From NCBI GenBank assembly GCA_008933995.1, contig WARS01000013.1:10560023-10624022 (forward strand): 64,000 nt of DNA, given 5' to 3'. Numbering within the stretch: the stretch's first letter is position 1; every line of letters starts with the position of its first letter. This document shows positions 47,401 through 61,056 of the stretch, one piece after another. Origin of the DNA: Datnioides undecimradiatus. Lineage: Eukaryota; Chordata; Actinopteri; Lobotiformes; Datnioididae. Under the pieces are notes generated by a model. It did no database searches, had not been told where the DNA came from, and was given only the letters and a program-made list of their open reading frames with translations. Both the position numbers and the translations under genes were made by a program.

Positions 47401-49823
47401 GCAGACTCAATATGGCTCCCCAGTCTACGTGCAGCAGGTGTACAGCCCTCAGCAGCAGTACCCTCTATACCCTGTGGTGTCTCCCTCCTGGAACCCTTCA
47501 GTTATGCCTTACTTTGAAACGCCACTGGTGAGAACCTGAAGAACTTAGTTTCAGCTAATTCTCAACTTTATTCTATTCACTGATGTATTGTTTATTTTGT
47601 TTAATATGATTTTTTTCACTAACACTCCATTGTGATACCCAGGCACCTTTCCCAAACGGTGGATTCATGAGTGGTTACAGCAGTCCTGGGAACTACGCAG
47701 GAAACTCAAACACCCATCGACAAATGAGCAGGAACCGGTAGGTGCAAGTCACGATTGATTAAAGTTAGTGACTTAATCAGCTTATCATGCCTACTCTTAT
47801 TATGATGGCCTATTGGCAGATGCAGCAGGAAATACAATGTTTTCAAAATGTACACATTGTGCAAAATAACAGTACTTTTCAAATTGTGGTCACATGTAAA
47901 TCTGCCCTTTAATATAATATTTTAAAACACATTCTCTAATTGTAATTGATTTTATATGCACAAACCTGAAGTATCAAAATGTACTTTTTCATGGTGGAGC
48001 TGAAATTCACTACTTATAAATGTGTGTGCTCTGTGTATGCCCAGAAACCATGTTAAGGGTCATCCTAGGCCTGGAGATGTACCCTCTTCTTTGGCTCCAG
48101 GGATGGATGGCTTCTCTAGTCCCCTGAGTCCACAGCCTCTCCAGACATCAGGGACACCAACTGGCACCACTTCAGCAACTGTCTCTCTGCCATCCTTTAG
48201 CCTTAAAGACACTTCAACTAATGGATATTTGAGCGGGTCTGGACGGGGAAGGTGAGTGAATATTGTCCGACTCAGCAACACTACAGATGAACATTTACAA
48301 CCAAATGTGACAGGTTAAGGCACATTGAGCAGTGTGTTGCTATTGTCAATACTTCTGTAATGTAAATGAACTGTATTCATTTCAGGAGAGGAGGAGGAGG
48401 AATTCACAGAGGCATGAGGAGGAAGAAGGAAGATGAACACACCACGGTCAGCACATTTCCTTTTTCACATTTCCTGCTGTATTTTTTGGCAAGCTTCACA
48501 TAGTGTCTCTTAATTTACATTTGTCTTTGACTGTCATAATTATTACAGAGGCCTGTCCCTGAGATGGAGGCCAAACCAGCTCCACCAAAGTTTGACCTGG
48601 CAGCTTCCAACTTCCCTCCTTTGCCAGGATCAGTGGTCAGTGTACAAGGAGAAACTACGCCAGAGATGCGACTGTCTGATGTTGTCCGTGGCCTAAAGGG
48701 GACCAACAGGGTAAATGACCTCTTTGTTACCTCCTCCTGCAGCTGTTTAAATGCACATAATTATTTTAAATCTTGGATTTTTTTTTTTCAGTCTGTCAGC
48801 CAGGATGTCACCGAGACCAGATGTACAAGCATCTCCAAAGATGCTGCAAGCAAATCTGATTCAGTGACCCAGTTTCCTAACACTGCTCCTGTGACACCAC
48901 ATGCCGTGGCACCACCAGTCTCTAGGTAGAGTTTACTTAAAGCTAACGGAAATGTCTGAATAAAAAGTGTGTACACACGGAAAATTACTTATCTTACTTA
49001 CTTTTTCTGTTGACTTAGTGTTTCTCTGGTAAAGGAAGAGGATAAAGCTGAACCTCCTATTCCAAAGGAAACTATCTCCTCATCCATTCAGGCTGCCTCC
49101 CCAGCAACCTCTGAACACGCCCCCTCCACCTGTAGCCTGTCTGTTTCTTCAGAGGCACCTTCCTCTACTCCCTCAACTCCAACATCAGACCTGGTAATGG
49201 CCTGCCTTCTCATCTGAAGTGCTATACAAGCTCACAGCAATAACAGCTCATAGCTCTCTGTTGATCCACAGGCCTACCAAGACGGTGTTGTGATCACTGT
49301 AGGATTCATTGTTCATTTGAAATTTCAATATAAATCTAGTATGAATTTGGAATAATCTACAGAAAATCTTTCATCATTTTTTAAAGATAATCCTATACTT
49401 TATTATCATCTGGATTCATAATTTTCACCCATTACTCCCCAACAGGGGTCAAGAAAACTCAGCTATGCAGAGGTGTGCCAGAGGATGGCCAAGGACCCAC
49501 CAGCTGCACACACACCCTCTCCCTCACCTCCAGCCTCTTCATCCAGCCAGCCCCTGCAAGAGCTCAAGGTCAACAGAGTTGAGGAGCCTCAGTCCAACTC
49601 AAAGCACACATCAGACAAACCAGAGAAATATGGAGACAGCCGCCCTCCTCGTCAACCATTACGCTCCGTCAGAGGGACCAATGGCCAAGTTAAATCAGGA
49701 GGTGCAGGGATGAAGACTCGGGAGCATCCAAAAGGCCTGAATACTGGCAAACTGTTCTCCCCACAGCGGGGAGCCAGACGCAGTGGCAAAGAACAGAACA
49801 TTCCCCCAAGGCTACCAAAATAA
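41455..49823 (+). CDS. larp4: La-related protein 4
   Basis: Cytoplasmic RNA-binding protein that binds poly(A) and poly(A)-binding protein and stabilises mRNAs. Fifteen coding exons give 739 aa (human 724): 41455-41457, 43370-43508, 43796-44042, 44487-44623, 45498-45601, 45910-46020, 46442-46495, 47315-47527, 47643-47737, 48045-48251, 48386-48446, 48549-48710, 48792-48925, 49019-49193, 49446-49823. Residues 9-19 ([11 protein letters not shown]) are the variant PAM2w motif with Trp that contacts PABP. The La motif follows ([20 protein letters not shown]), then the RRM-like domain ([56 protein letters not shown]). The C-terminal part is Ser/Pro-rich with the conserved NFPPLPG and [10 protein letters not shown] blocks. 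The first exon supplies only the ATG, then a 1.9-kb intron. FVPIW in the La motif and the PAM2w favour LARP4 over LARP4B. Confidence 0.94.
45383..45427 (+). repeat. Teleost LINE 3' tail (sense copy)
   Basis: AAATTTCCCCTTGTGGGACA followed by AATAAAGGAGTTCTTAATCTTAA, in larp4 intron 4, about 70 bp before the next exon. This is the best preserved of three such tails in the window; the insertion appears 5'-truncated. Confidence 0.65.
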
Positions 49824-51691
49824 CTCAATAAAAATGAAACTAGAAAACATGAACTAAAACAGTGAAAAGAATAAATATATATATATTTGTGTGTGTGTGT
49901 GTAAATATATAATATATGTAAATATACAGATGAATATATTTCAGACTTTGTCACCTGATCTCTTAAATTTGTTGCAGACCTGATATTAGTTGGAAAGGTT
50001 TCAAGGAAATAATCTTTTAGGAAAATGCTTATTGTCTGCAATGGGCTAAATCTGTAGCATTTTGTCTGTGTGTGTGTGTGTGTGTGTGTGCGTGTGCGTG
50101 TGCGTGTGTGTGCTTGAGAGAGTAAGTAAGAAATAGGGATTTTTAAAAGGTAAAAAAAGTAGTTTAATGTTTAGTTGTCCACACCCAGGAATGACAGTAG
50201 GGCACATTAGATCTCTTTTTGACTGGTTATAGTTGGCATGTGTTTCATCTTGATCCTTTTTTTACTAATTTGTTTTATGTTGAAATCAAGAATATGATTA
50301 TTTACATTTACAAAATGAAAAAATGTTGAATCCATAGAGATTAGATTTATAGAAACAGTGTGGTGTCTGATTAACTGCAGAAGGTTTGAATTTTGATGAG
50401 GATTGTCTCAAGAAATCTTGACGTAGTTGCATGATTATTATATGTTTTGGAAGTAGCTGAGTTTGTGTAATTTGAAATGAGCCTTGTACTGACAACTGAC
50501 TCACTGAGACTAGTTAAATGTAGTAGGTCAAATTCAAAGTATTGCCCACTAATCAGGTCTGTATGCATTCTCAATTTCAGGGAGGTTGTCGGAGTAGGAC
50601 TGTATATCTTGATCATCAGCTGTATGTCACTGATGACATTTTTCATGTTATAAGAATTGCTGTTAGATGTTCCGAAGGACCTCAAACCACTTATGAGCTT
50701 GATTTTGTAAATGTCTAAATGTAGTAGCTTTTCATGAGTTTTTGTAGATACAGATTTCCTTTTGATCCTGGTTATTAACATGCTTGTTTTCCTGCTGTAG
50801 ACCAGTTTAATTTCTGTTTATTTGTAATGATTTTCTTTTCTTGGTCTTCAGTGTTTCTTTCTTTTTGTAAATTGGTGTGTAGACAAATCAGAGAAAAGAT
50901 AATTGGTTATTGAAAACTGAATTTCATGATCTATACATCCACTCAACTGTGAGTAAAAACATGCCTGCACTTTAAGAGGTGTGTATTGAAATGCACTATT
51001 GTTTGATCTTCAGGCTTTTAATCTTTACACAATTAATTCTTTGAAAGGTGTTGAACAGAAAAGCGCAGTTTGTGCTTAAATGTGAGTCATGTTTATGTTG
51101 TCATTTCATCTGAATAGTCTGGGGGTACAAATGAAAATGAACAATGGATGTGTAAAGATAAAGAATTACACATTTCCAGGATAAGGGGGATATAACATTT
51201 TGCCTTAGATAACTGCTGTGAGTCATCCACTTGTAGGGACTTGGCTGCATTGCCCAGTATTTTTTTGTTTTATCAGAAGTTCAGATGTCTCCTGTGTATA
51301 TATCTGTATTTGGCAGTGTGTGTGAGAGATTACTTCAGAATACATGAAACTATTATATGTCCAGTGCCTTAACAGTGTTTCATTTCATTATAAAGAGCTC
51401 AAGAATTCTGAGCACATTGATTTGTCACACTTAACAAGTCTGGTTAGTTGTCAAAAACCCAACACTATCTGTTTATGACAACAGCAGACACTACGTTCTG
51501 GTCAGTGGAAGTGGAGCTTTGTGTGTGCATGTTTGTCCTGTGTTTATTTTGTTAGCTTTTCAATGCAATTTCAGTCTACATCAAAATCCTGCTTATACCT
51601 TTCACAAACATGGGATTGCAGTTTCTAAGCCAAGTACACACTGGTTAATAAAGTGAATATTTTATTGTTGAGCCTGATGTATTAAAATAAA
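49824..51691 (+). other. larp4 3' UTR with proximal and distal polyadenylation signals
   Basis: AT-rich, no other gene. AATAAA occurs almost at the stop codon (about 49827) and distally at 51686-51691, with another near 51648. Two short repeats lie inside: an (AT)n-(GT)n stretch at about 49877-49901 and a (TG)n tract at 50067-50112. The distal signal is the likelier main site, giving a 3' UTR of about 1.87 kb. Confidence 0.6.
50067..50112. repeat. (TG)n microsatellite in the larp4 3' UTR
   Basis: TG tract with a few CG variants. Confidence 0.93.
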
Positions 51692-52110
51692 GATTTATTT
51701 TTAAACAGTTGTCTTATATTTTGTGTATATTTGCACAAGTTGTCCTGTCAATGCACCTGACATGGGAAATGCCAATATCCTGCCACACAGCGCTAGAAAG
51801 GATTTGTGAACAGATTTTACATGTCATCGGCTAAGTAACCATGGATGTAATACATCCCTGCAAATAAGCATCCGGAAATAGCCTAACCTTAAACATTATG
51901 TAACTGTTGTAGGCATATTTGGCTTAGAATCTCTGGTGAGCTCGTTCCCGAGATTTCACAGATGTCTGGCGGTAACACATCGAGATAGGAATTTTAGATA
52001 ATAAAATAAAGGTTGGTTATTATCGCAAAAAATCGGAGGCTTTTTAAAGTGTACTTTAAATGTCAATGGATCCGACATCACGTTTACATTTTACCCCAAC
52101 GTCAATCCTG

Positions 52111-52145
52111 TTACGTAATACTCTGCGAAGCTCCAGATCTCGCGA
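52111..52145 (+). promoter_or_regulatory. atf7 promoter: palindromic bZIP site and TCTCGCGA motif
   Basis: TTACGTAA (52111-52118) is a perfect palindrome of the ATF/C-EBP/PAR-bZIP type. TCTCGCGA (52138-52145) matches eight bases of the TCTCGCGAGA element of CpG-island promoters (bound by BANP). Both lie about 100-140 bp before the first donor of atf7. Binding is inferred only. Confidence 0.45.
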
Positions 52146-52149
52146 TGTT

Positions 52150-52250
52150 TTGCTAATGGAAGTGTCAGAGTGTCAACAACGGCCAGGCAGCAGCACAGCA
52201 CCACTGTCCGGAGCAGGGAGGGGGGAGCTAAAAGGCTGCTTAAACGTCGG
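52150..52250 (+). other. atf7 noncoding first exon (approximate start)
   Basis: GC-rich leader ending at CGTCGG|GTGAGT (donor at 52251), followed by a 1.1-kb intron to the acceptor before 53362, 14 bases upstream of the ATG. The left limit is a guess. Confidence 0.5.
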
Positions 52251-53375
52251 GTGAGTATAGTCACATTTCGGATAATCTAATGTTAAATGTGATACTTTTG
52301 GCAAAATATACTGTGTCATCCATGAAGCATGGGGTGGTTTCATGCGAACCCAGCGTAATTTATGAGCCCAGCTTTCTTTAGCATTAGCATGCTAACGTTT
52401 ATGTTAGCTACTAACTTGGCGGACCTATAAATGTGAATTCACAAGGTAAGCTGAACGAAGCTTCGATTAGCAGTTAGCATTAGCTTAGCTAGCTATGTTT
52501 GACTGGTAGCTACATTAAAACTTTCGCTGTGCGGGGCGTATCCGACCGTGTGTTATCTCTAATTGGTCTCCATAACGTCAGCTTTTACGTTCGTTATATT
52601 GGCTTGGCTGTCAAGTTTTGGAAACAAAATGTTTTTGCGTGGTTAGCGATAAGGTTATGCTAGTTTAAGGCCCATTTCTTAAAAGTCAGATCGATTCAAT
52701 AAATTGGCACTTCAGGTTAACCTGTCCACAACCTAATAAGGTAAGCCCACTAGTTAGCTACGTAGCCGAGCGATCTCGACAGTTGTAGACCGCTAATGAC
52801 AATGACTTGACAGCAGAGGATGGGTAGCATGGTAGCTTGCTTTGGCTGTGCTACCTCGTCGTTCTCGGTTAACGCTAGTCCCCGATTATCATCGACCGAT
52901 CCGAAACACACAGGCCGACTGTCTTTGGCCTGCTTAACCCCTGACCATTTGTCACAGTGATGTTGGTTACTGTGTTTTTCTGCGTTCTGGGTTTATAGGC
53001 GAGCACATCCAATTAATAGGGCAAAACAGACTCTCTTCTCTGTCCTCAACAGGTGCAGGGTATTCATGTCATGTTGACTGACCCTGCAGGTCGATTTGTT
53101 AGCAAGTTAAAACACAAGCAAAGATGCTCAGAAATAGACATTTTAATATTTTTTGGTCAACCGGTTTCTGATGGATAGTTGCTGTAAATGGTCTAACGCC
53201 AGTATAAAACATTAACTAACAGTTCACGACTGAAACATTCAGGAGTGCAGTCTTAGTGACTTGAGCATCAGCTGTGTAATTACATCCACATGTGCGTATG
53301 AGCAGCGTGATAACAAGTTGCTCTGTTTATTCTTTGTGTTTGTGTTTTCTCTCATTTACAGAACATTCGTCTGAG

Positions 53376-56300
53376 ATGGGGGATGATCGACCTTTTGTAT
53401 GTACTGCCCCTGGATGTGGGCAGGTATGATTATCAGTGCATTCATTTCTGTGCATATCTGCATTACACTCTTTCACTCTTTGTTATGTCACCTCTGATCA
53501 CTGATAAGGTACTGTACAAATGCCAAATTCGTAAAAAAAAAATAATCAAGCACAAATAAGACAGCTTTCATAGCACTCTACACTTTTTGGACCATCTATA
53601 CATAATATTGGTGTTATAACATCTCACATCATCTTTTCCATTTGTCCTCTGCACATAATCTTTAAGTGACATAAGTCAGGCTAACAACTTTATTTTTTTT
53701 GTTTTGTTTTTTTTTTCCAGAGATTCACAAATGAAGACCATCTCTCAGTTCACAAACACAAGCATGAAATGACATTAAAGTTTGGTCCTGCCAGAACAGA
53801 TTCTGTCATCATCGCAGGTAATCACTTCATGATTCACATTAGCATTTGTTTAAAAGAGCAATAAATTTGACAAATGCCCTACAGACCTGTATTTACATAC
53901 TACTGGTGTGTCTGTTAGGAAGGAGATAGTTAGGTCTTGTAACCCTCTCAAGTGAAGAGAAATGCCTTTTTATGCATACTTTGTTATATTCATTTTTGTG
54001 TGTTATTATTTTGCAGATCAGACCCCTACACCTACGCGTTTCCTAAAGAACTGTGAGGAAGTGGGACTATTCAATGAGTTGGCCACCTCCTTTGAACAGG
54101 AGTTTTGCAAAGCGCATGAGGATGAACAGAGGACAAAACACTCGGTTAGAAAAAGGATGAATGTAGATGTTGAATGGTTGGCAAACCCTTGGTTTCCTTG
54201 GGTGATCAGATAAAAATAATATCATTCTTTTATTGTTTGTTTTATACGTAAATGTGCCGTAGTCATCTACTTTTCCTCTCTGCACAAAGGCTGCACCTTT
54301 ACAAACACCATGTGAGGTTAAAGATGAGGATGAGGGGCCTTTACAAGTCGATTCTGCCTCCCCCGGAAGTCCCGATTCTTCATCTAGCATGTCAGATGAC
54401 AGCAGAGACTCAAGGGTGAGTGGAAAGGTAAAACACATTGCCAACAAACTGGTTTATAGATTTACACCTGATTAGGACTTATGTCATTTGAGCAGCAAGA
54501 GTTGATTATACATTTATGAAACCAAAATAAATGGTATTGCTTGATTTGTCAACAGGAGATTCTCACGAAGCCAGTGGCAAGCTCTGCCCCCACTCCAACC
54601 ATTGTGCGTCCCGGTTCACTTCCACTTCACCTGAGTAATGACCCACTTCATCCAACTCTGCCATCTCCAACATCTGTCATCACACAAGCTCCACCCTCCA
54701 ACAGACAGCTTGGGTAAACTACAGCATTTTCCTATTGTTTGTTTTTCTTATTGCTTGTTGGTTCCTCATGGCTTTCATCCACCTAAAGAAACACTATTTT
54801 GTGAGCAAAGTCTATAGCAAGTTGTTTTGTGTGCGGCCACTTTGGAAAAATATTTTGCAGCTTCTTCCTGTGTTGCTGCTTTCATTGTTTTGGTATCTCT
54901 CTTTGTGTCAAACATATGTTTAAAATTTGCCTTTTAAAGGAGGTGAATGTTTAAATGCAGTGTCAGCAATTTTTCCAAATGGGTATCTTTGAGGTCTAAT
55001 TAATTAATTTATTATATTCATTCTTCCTGATCAAAGGGGACAGGTGAAACTGGTGTGGCCAGAGGCTGACATTTTTGTTTAGCTCCATATTTCTGTGGTT
55101 CTTCAGAGACTCGTTTAGTCATGTCTGTTTTTGATAGTTCAAATCAAATCCTTCTTCAGTGACGTCATTCCCATATATATTCCCATTGAACAGGCATTTA
55201 CAAGTGTTTGATTTTTGTTAACAGCTCCCCAACAAGCACTTATCCACTGGTGAGGCACCTCCCAAATGGGCAGACAGTCCCTCTTCTGCCCAGTCCTGTA
55301 CAGATGACCTCAGTTATATCTGTAAGTAATTCCAAAAACTTGGAATATAAATGTGAGATGTTGAGTTATGATACTTTTAAAATAGTTTTATTATTTGGTC
55401 ATATCCTATCTGTTTTATCTTTTTCTCTTTCTGCATATTTGCTATGATGTGAAGCTTGCAAGGCCAGTGAACTCAGTGCCCAACATCCCTGGGATTCCTG
55501 GACCCCCAGTTGGTGGGCCCAGCAGTGGGTCATCCTCCCCATCTGGATATAGTCTGCACTCTGAGACCAAGATGGTGAGATGATTGGTTGTCTTAGCGTC
55601 ATGTGGTGGATGCTGGTTCTGATAAACAGTAAAATAACTTCTATAAACAAATGTTTTACATTTGTGAAATAGCGTTGATGCTTAAAATGTTTAGTATGCC
55701 ACGTGATGAAACTTCCATCCCTATTTTTAACAGCTGTTTGTGAGCACAGCATTAAATGACCTACATGGAGTGTTGTCTTTGTGTATTTGTAGAGGCTGAA
55801 AGCAGCTCTGACTCATCAGGGCACAGGGGCACAAGACGGGGCTGGTGGAGGAGCAGGATCCATCCCTGCTGTCCCCCAGCAGCAGGAACAGAGCCAGCAG
55901 CCAACTCAAAACTCTGATGCACCATCTCCTGCCCAACCTCAGGTAACACCCATATAAGCTTACATACAGACTCAAACAAGGATCAGGCACGTGAGTGTCT
56001 ACACTGTAGGGAAACCTTCGTTTGACATGAATGTATGCTGTGATATGGGTCAATGAAAAAATGCATTTCTAAATTCTGTCTTGCCTTAACCTAAACAAGG
56101 AGAATAGAAAATATATTCAGCAGATACTGTAGATGGACAGCAAAGAGGCAAATGATGCAGCAGAAGTGGTTTTGAGACATTTTCACTGGAAACAGTTTTA
56201 ACTGACATGAATTCAAGCTGACCACAGCTGCTGCTTTACATCAGTTAGAAACCTCACCTGTCAACCAACGAGTGATGCTCCAGTGGTTTAGGGTTGAGTA

Positions 56301-58046
56301 TTATTATAATGCTTGGAAACTCTAGAGAAGAGAGGGCTGTGACAAAAAAAAGGCACACTTGGATCCTTTAAATCTGACCTTCTGTTTTGTTTGGTTCTTT
56401 TCATTTTCTCCACGTTACCATCACCATATATATAGCTGTTTTTTTGCATTGTCCAAGTGAGTGTATCATTCAAGTGTTGTGACAATTGTCATCATTTTAG
56501 TGCATGATTTAACTTTATATATGGCCAACAAAATACAGGACTGCACTGCAATGAAAGTGGTTTGACATAATTATTTTCTATACTATGTTAACATTTGAAT
56601 GATCCACCATACTAGTGTATTTTTTGGGATTTGATTGGGTTCATTTTTGGACTTAGTTTCAAATGAGGGTTCTCACACACAAGATTGAAGGGTACCAAGA
56701 TCTTCCTACCAGAAAACTGTTTCTGAACCAACTCATATACACAGCGAAACATTCAGTTGATTAGATGATACATTGGAGGAGTTATTCTCGCCATTAAGAA
56801 GATTTTATGTCCTCTAAGACTGTTTCCTATCCTGTTTGAAACACCCACCAGCCTAACGTTGTGTAGAAAAACGCTAGAATGCAAGAAAAGATCAACTGCA
56901 AGCCTTGGAGTTGATCTGATGATTCATGTTATTATCATTAATATTGAATCTGCTCTAGATGAAGTATTATAGTAGACTGGTGGATTGTGTCAGGACTGTG
57001 GTGATGTTACAGTGTTCTACTCAAAGGCAATTAATAATGCACCATTTTTTATTTTTTAATTTATGCCAAGGCAATTAAAAATGCAATATAAAAGATTTTT
57101 TTTTGATTGAAAATGCCTGTGGGGTTCTGTTTGTTTGTTTAAACAAAAAAAAAGAAGAAATTGATTGAAGGTGTGCCAACTCCCAACAAGAAGAACATTG
57201 AGTGCAAAAGTCTGGGCATGCATGTAACCTAAAGTATTTGCTGCCCCTGCTCCTCATTCCACAGGTGTCCCCTGCTCAGCCAACAGGAGGCCGCCGGCGG
57301 CGAGCCACAGAGATGGACCCTGACGAGAGGAGGCAGCGTTTTCTGGAGAGAAACCGAGCTGCCGCCTCCCGCTGCAGGCAGAAACGAAAGCTGTGGGTTA
57401 ACTCCCTGGAGAAGAAGGCAGATGATCTTGCTAACATGAATGTCTCCTTGACGGTGAGTCTCTCCAGGGTTTGTAAGTAACATGCTTACAGATTTGTCTA
57501 CTTGATAATGTGACAAGACGGGGCATGCTGGGAATAACTTGCCTTTGTGTGTTTTTTGATTCCCTCAGAATGAAGTAACCCTACTGAGGAATGAAGTGGC
57601 ACAGCTGAAGCAGCTCCTCCTGGCCCACAAAGACTGCCCTGTCACTGTAATGCAGAAGAAGGCCGCTTTCTTAGGTAACCATTTAAGGTCACGAGCCTCC
57701 TGCACTGTCACTTTTTTTTGTCAGGATCCATTTATCATCTCATCCATCTAATGAGTTCTTTTTTACGCGCTCACCTCTCTAAGGGTGAATGTTTCTGTCT
57801 CTGTCTCTAGCTGCAGGAGGAGAGGAAACATCCAGGGATACTTCCACTGACCCCATCGGCTCCCCGGCAGCAGTTATCCAGCACGGGCCGTCACCACCCG
57901 CCTCGGCCTCCAGTCCGGGGGCCACCATCAACGGGCTGAGCGTCCGTGCTGCAGAGGCGGTGGCTATGTCGGTCTTGGCCGGCATGGGATCGGGCCAGGC
58001 TGGAGGGATTGTCATGGCATCGCAGTCACAGTCAGCCCCAAGATGA
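53376..58046 (+). CDS. atf7: Cyclic AMP-dependent transcription factor ATF-7
   Basis: Nuclear bZIP factor of the ATF2/ATF7/CREB5 group; dimerises with Jun/Fos or itself on CRE sites and is a target of stress kinases. Eleven coding exons give 484 aa: 53376-53423, 53721-53817, 54017-54144, 54290-54415, 54556-54713, 55225-55321, 55455-55574, 55793-55942, 57265-57453, 57569-57674, 57811-58046. The N-terminal C2H2 finger has Cys9, Cys14, His27 and His31, followed by the activation segment DQTPTPTRFLK with Thr51 and Thr53. The middle is Pro/Ser/Thr-rich (TIVRPGSLPLHL, VPNIPGIPGPP). The basic region (RRQRFLERNRAAASRCRQKR) and leucine zipper are in 57265-57674. The C-terminus NGLSVRAAEAVA is typical of ATF7 rather than ATF2. 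Exon 54290-54415 has a second in-frame donor 12 bp downstream (54427/54428). Confidence 0.94.
55943..57264 (+). other. atf7 intron 8 of the coding exons (1.3 kb)
   Basis: The longest intron inside the atf7 coding region; AT-rich, no exon, repeat family or RNA gene recognised. Confidence 0.5.
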
Positions 58047-59721
58047 TGTGCTGACGCGGGTAACCAGTATAAACTTGAGTGGCATTTGGAGACTGGACAG
58101 GTGCAAAGTGTTTTGAAAAGAGGGATCTGCCCTCCACCACCCACCCCCAGACTATGATGCCCACCCCACTTCCCTCACAGCCAATGATAATCACACAAAG
58201 ACACGGCACAGTGCCTCCGTCAACCCTTCAGTCCCAGCAGGCTCCCTGTCCGGAGAGGCTTCGTCACTCTCTGTATGTAAATATGAATAACACGTCGGAC
58301 ACTCACTCTGCAGGGTTTGGGGTCATTTCCCGTTCAGTTATGACAGTTGTAAAAGGTTTTAGATTAGGATGAAAAGTATGAATGAAAACGTCAAAATCAT
58401 GTCGTCATTTATTTTCATTTCACTTAAAAATGCAGCTTCGGGCCAACTTTGCCCCACACGCTGGCTGTGGGGCGGTTGGTTGTTTTCCAGGCTGACAGTT
58501 CAACTTGTATTATACGATTGTAAAAAGAGATTTTTATGCCTGGTACTGGTTGTTGACATCAAGAGATTGGTGGATTGGAGAAAAAGCAGCCTGAAAAATG
58601 TTTCTCATGTTTTGGTTTACTTATCTGTCCTTTAGTTGTATGTCTGTGTTTCTCTTTTGAGTTAATTCTCCTGAAATACACATGACGGTTTAGTCAGCTG
58701 AGTGCATAACAAACCAAACTGCAGATGTGTACACAGTGTACCCTGTGAGTGCGTGCCTGACTTTTTTTACCACCCTTTTTAAGCCATTTGGAATGGATGT
58801 CATTACATTAATCGTGTATGTATCAAACCCTATTGACTGCATGGATTATTCAAGGCTGAAAAATACCACTGTTTGTGAGTGCTTCATCATGCTATCACTG
58901 TTTGTTGATCTGCTTTTCTTCTGTTTTATAACATGAAATTATCGATGCAAAAATTGTCCTTGTTATGTAAGGATTCCATCCTCAGTCCTGATGTAACACA
59001 CTTGAAATGGTTAGCTTTAGAAGGCCTTTAAATGATAATCAAACAGTAGATTTTAAGTCATTTACCCTGGCATTTCAGTTGAGGAAAGAGTAGTGCAATA
59101 TATTTTTCTATTGAATATCGATGTTCTTGCATTTAGCTGACTGTCTGTTGCCCAGCCGATGAGAGGGGTTTTGTCTATTTTAGCAAAAGCTAAAGTGATG
59201 AGCTGACCAGAGAAAATGTGAAGATGAGTATTCTTGAATGAATGAGACTGGTGATTAGTGCACATCTGTAGAGAATTACAGATGGCCTAGTCTTGGATGC
59301 TTTCCAACATTTGAAAAGCTGTCTTGTATCATGAAGTAAACTTAATACTTGTGCAAGGTGCTTCTTTTTGAAATTTGCGTTTTGAAATGCTAATTTTATA
59401 CCGCATTGTACTTCCAAGACTATCATGTTGTTTTTCCCCTTGTCACTCTGTTTTTTTTTAACTTGTCATTATTATGTTTATTTTGTCTCTGTGGGCATGT
59501 TTGGCTTTTTTTTTCTATCGTGTGATCGTATATCCCTTTTTATTTTGTTAAAGAGGATAGATGTCTTGTGTTTATCAGAGGTTGAACCACATGAAAAAAA
59601 AAAAAACGTCTCGGAGATCTCTGTATGGAGTGAGTTCGTCAAATACTCAGGCCTCAAGGTGGGAAAAATGACTTGTGTATAGTCTCAACTAATGGATAAG
59701 TTGTCTCGGGCAAATAATAAA
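58047..59721 (+). other. atf7 3' UTR
   Basis: Follows the TGA at 58044-58046. T-rich, no gene seen. AATAAA at 59716-59721 is the first good polyadenylation signal; another AATAAA lies near 60085. Confidence 0.55.
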
Positions 59722-61056
59722 ATAACTTAATGAAAAAGAAACACTTATCGACATGCTTTCACCTCCTCCCCCTTCTGATTGACAGAGCTGCACCTTTTTC
59801 TGGACTTACGTGTATGGATTGCATTTCCAAATTCCCCAAAGCTGCAATAATCCATATTTTCACATTAAAATGGATCATTAGACTTTATGGGAAAACTACA
59901 AAGTGCATTAAGATTATATGACCAGAAACACACGTCTAAATGTATGTACTGGATATATAAATAAGCAACAATTTGATTAAGAGTTTACTTTATTTAACAC
60001 ACATATTGATTAAATGTCAGCGTTCACATCCTCCACTGCCCCCATGTGGCCAAAAACTCAGTTATTGCAGTTTTAAGACTTTTCTAATAAAATAATTCAT
60101 CTACACAGATTTTAACATTTTTAACAATAAGAGAATGTTGTTTATTAAATGCAACACAAGAAAAATATAAACAGTTTTTTTGTTGTGTGTTGTTGTCCTG
60201 GACACTGTCTTTGGGAAGACATCAATACCCAACCTGAAAAATAGGTTAAACAGATTTCACTATGCAGCAGAGTGGACTACATCTGTTCAACCACTCCACG
60301 TTAGTACAAATCTGACATAGCTGTGCTTTACTTCTGTAGTTTCTTTACACTTGCACCTTTCTGCATTTCAGAGGGAGATATTGTTCTTTAAAACGTACAG
60401 TGACTGTACACAAAATCCATCATTCAAAGACTCTTACAAGTATTTGTCAGTAATAAGATAACACACAGACCAGTGCAATATTTTATAATACAACACTGTG
60501 ATGTGAGCCCTTATAAGACCAAGTAATCTCGTAATACTACACTCCTATACTACACTGTCCTATACTATACTGTACTGTAAGCACATTTTGTTGCTGGTAT
60601 TTCTGTACTTTTACTCGCACTATGAAAGTGTTTTTACTTGTGATGGAGAATTTTTAGACTAATGTTATTTCTACTTTTATTGTAATTGAGTAATCTGAGT
60701 ACCTTTGCGGGCAGTTTCCGCCAGAGTGGAGGCTGGCAGGTGAGTGGGATGTGGAGAGAAGCGCTGCTCCTCCTCTCAGCTGTAAAAACACAACAGCAGA
60801 GGGAGCAGGGAGTCTGCTGTATCCCACCATCCTGTCACAGCAATTACCGTCAGCCCTGGTCATGTGACTGACAGACTCCTCTGGCGAGTTTTTCCCATCT
60901 CCCACAGTCATGGCGGTGTCAGGGAGACGCGAAGATGGAGTAAACACCACCGCCGCTGCTACATCTTGATTTTATTTCTTAGCTTCATGCAGGACAGCAC
61001 CCGCCGTCACCCGAAATATCGCAAACATCCCGCAGGCTGCTGTGCTGCTCCCAACG
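59722..61056 (+). promoter_or_regulatory. atf7-dip2b intergenic region and dip2b 5' leader
   Basis: AT-rich to about 60650, then GC-rich with CpGs up to the start codon. ATGGCGG at 60909 resembles a YY1 core but is not otherwise supported. The transcription start is not visible. Confidence 0.4.

Noticed and set aside
52060..52254. 64-codon open frame over the atf7 leader
   Set aside because: It crosses the donor at 52250 and shows no similarity to any protein; at most part of a leader uORF, since the transcription start is unknown.
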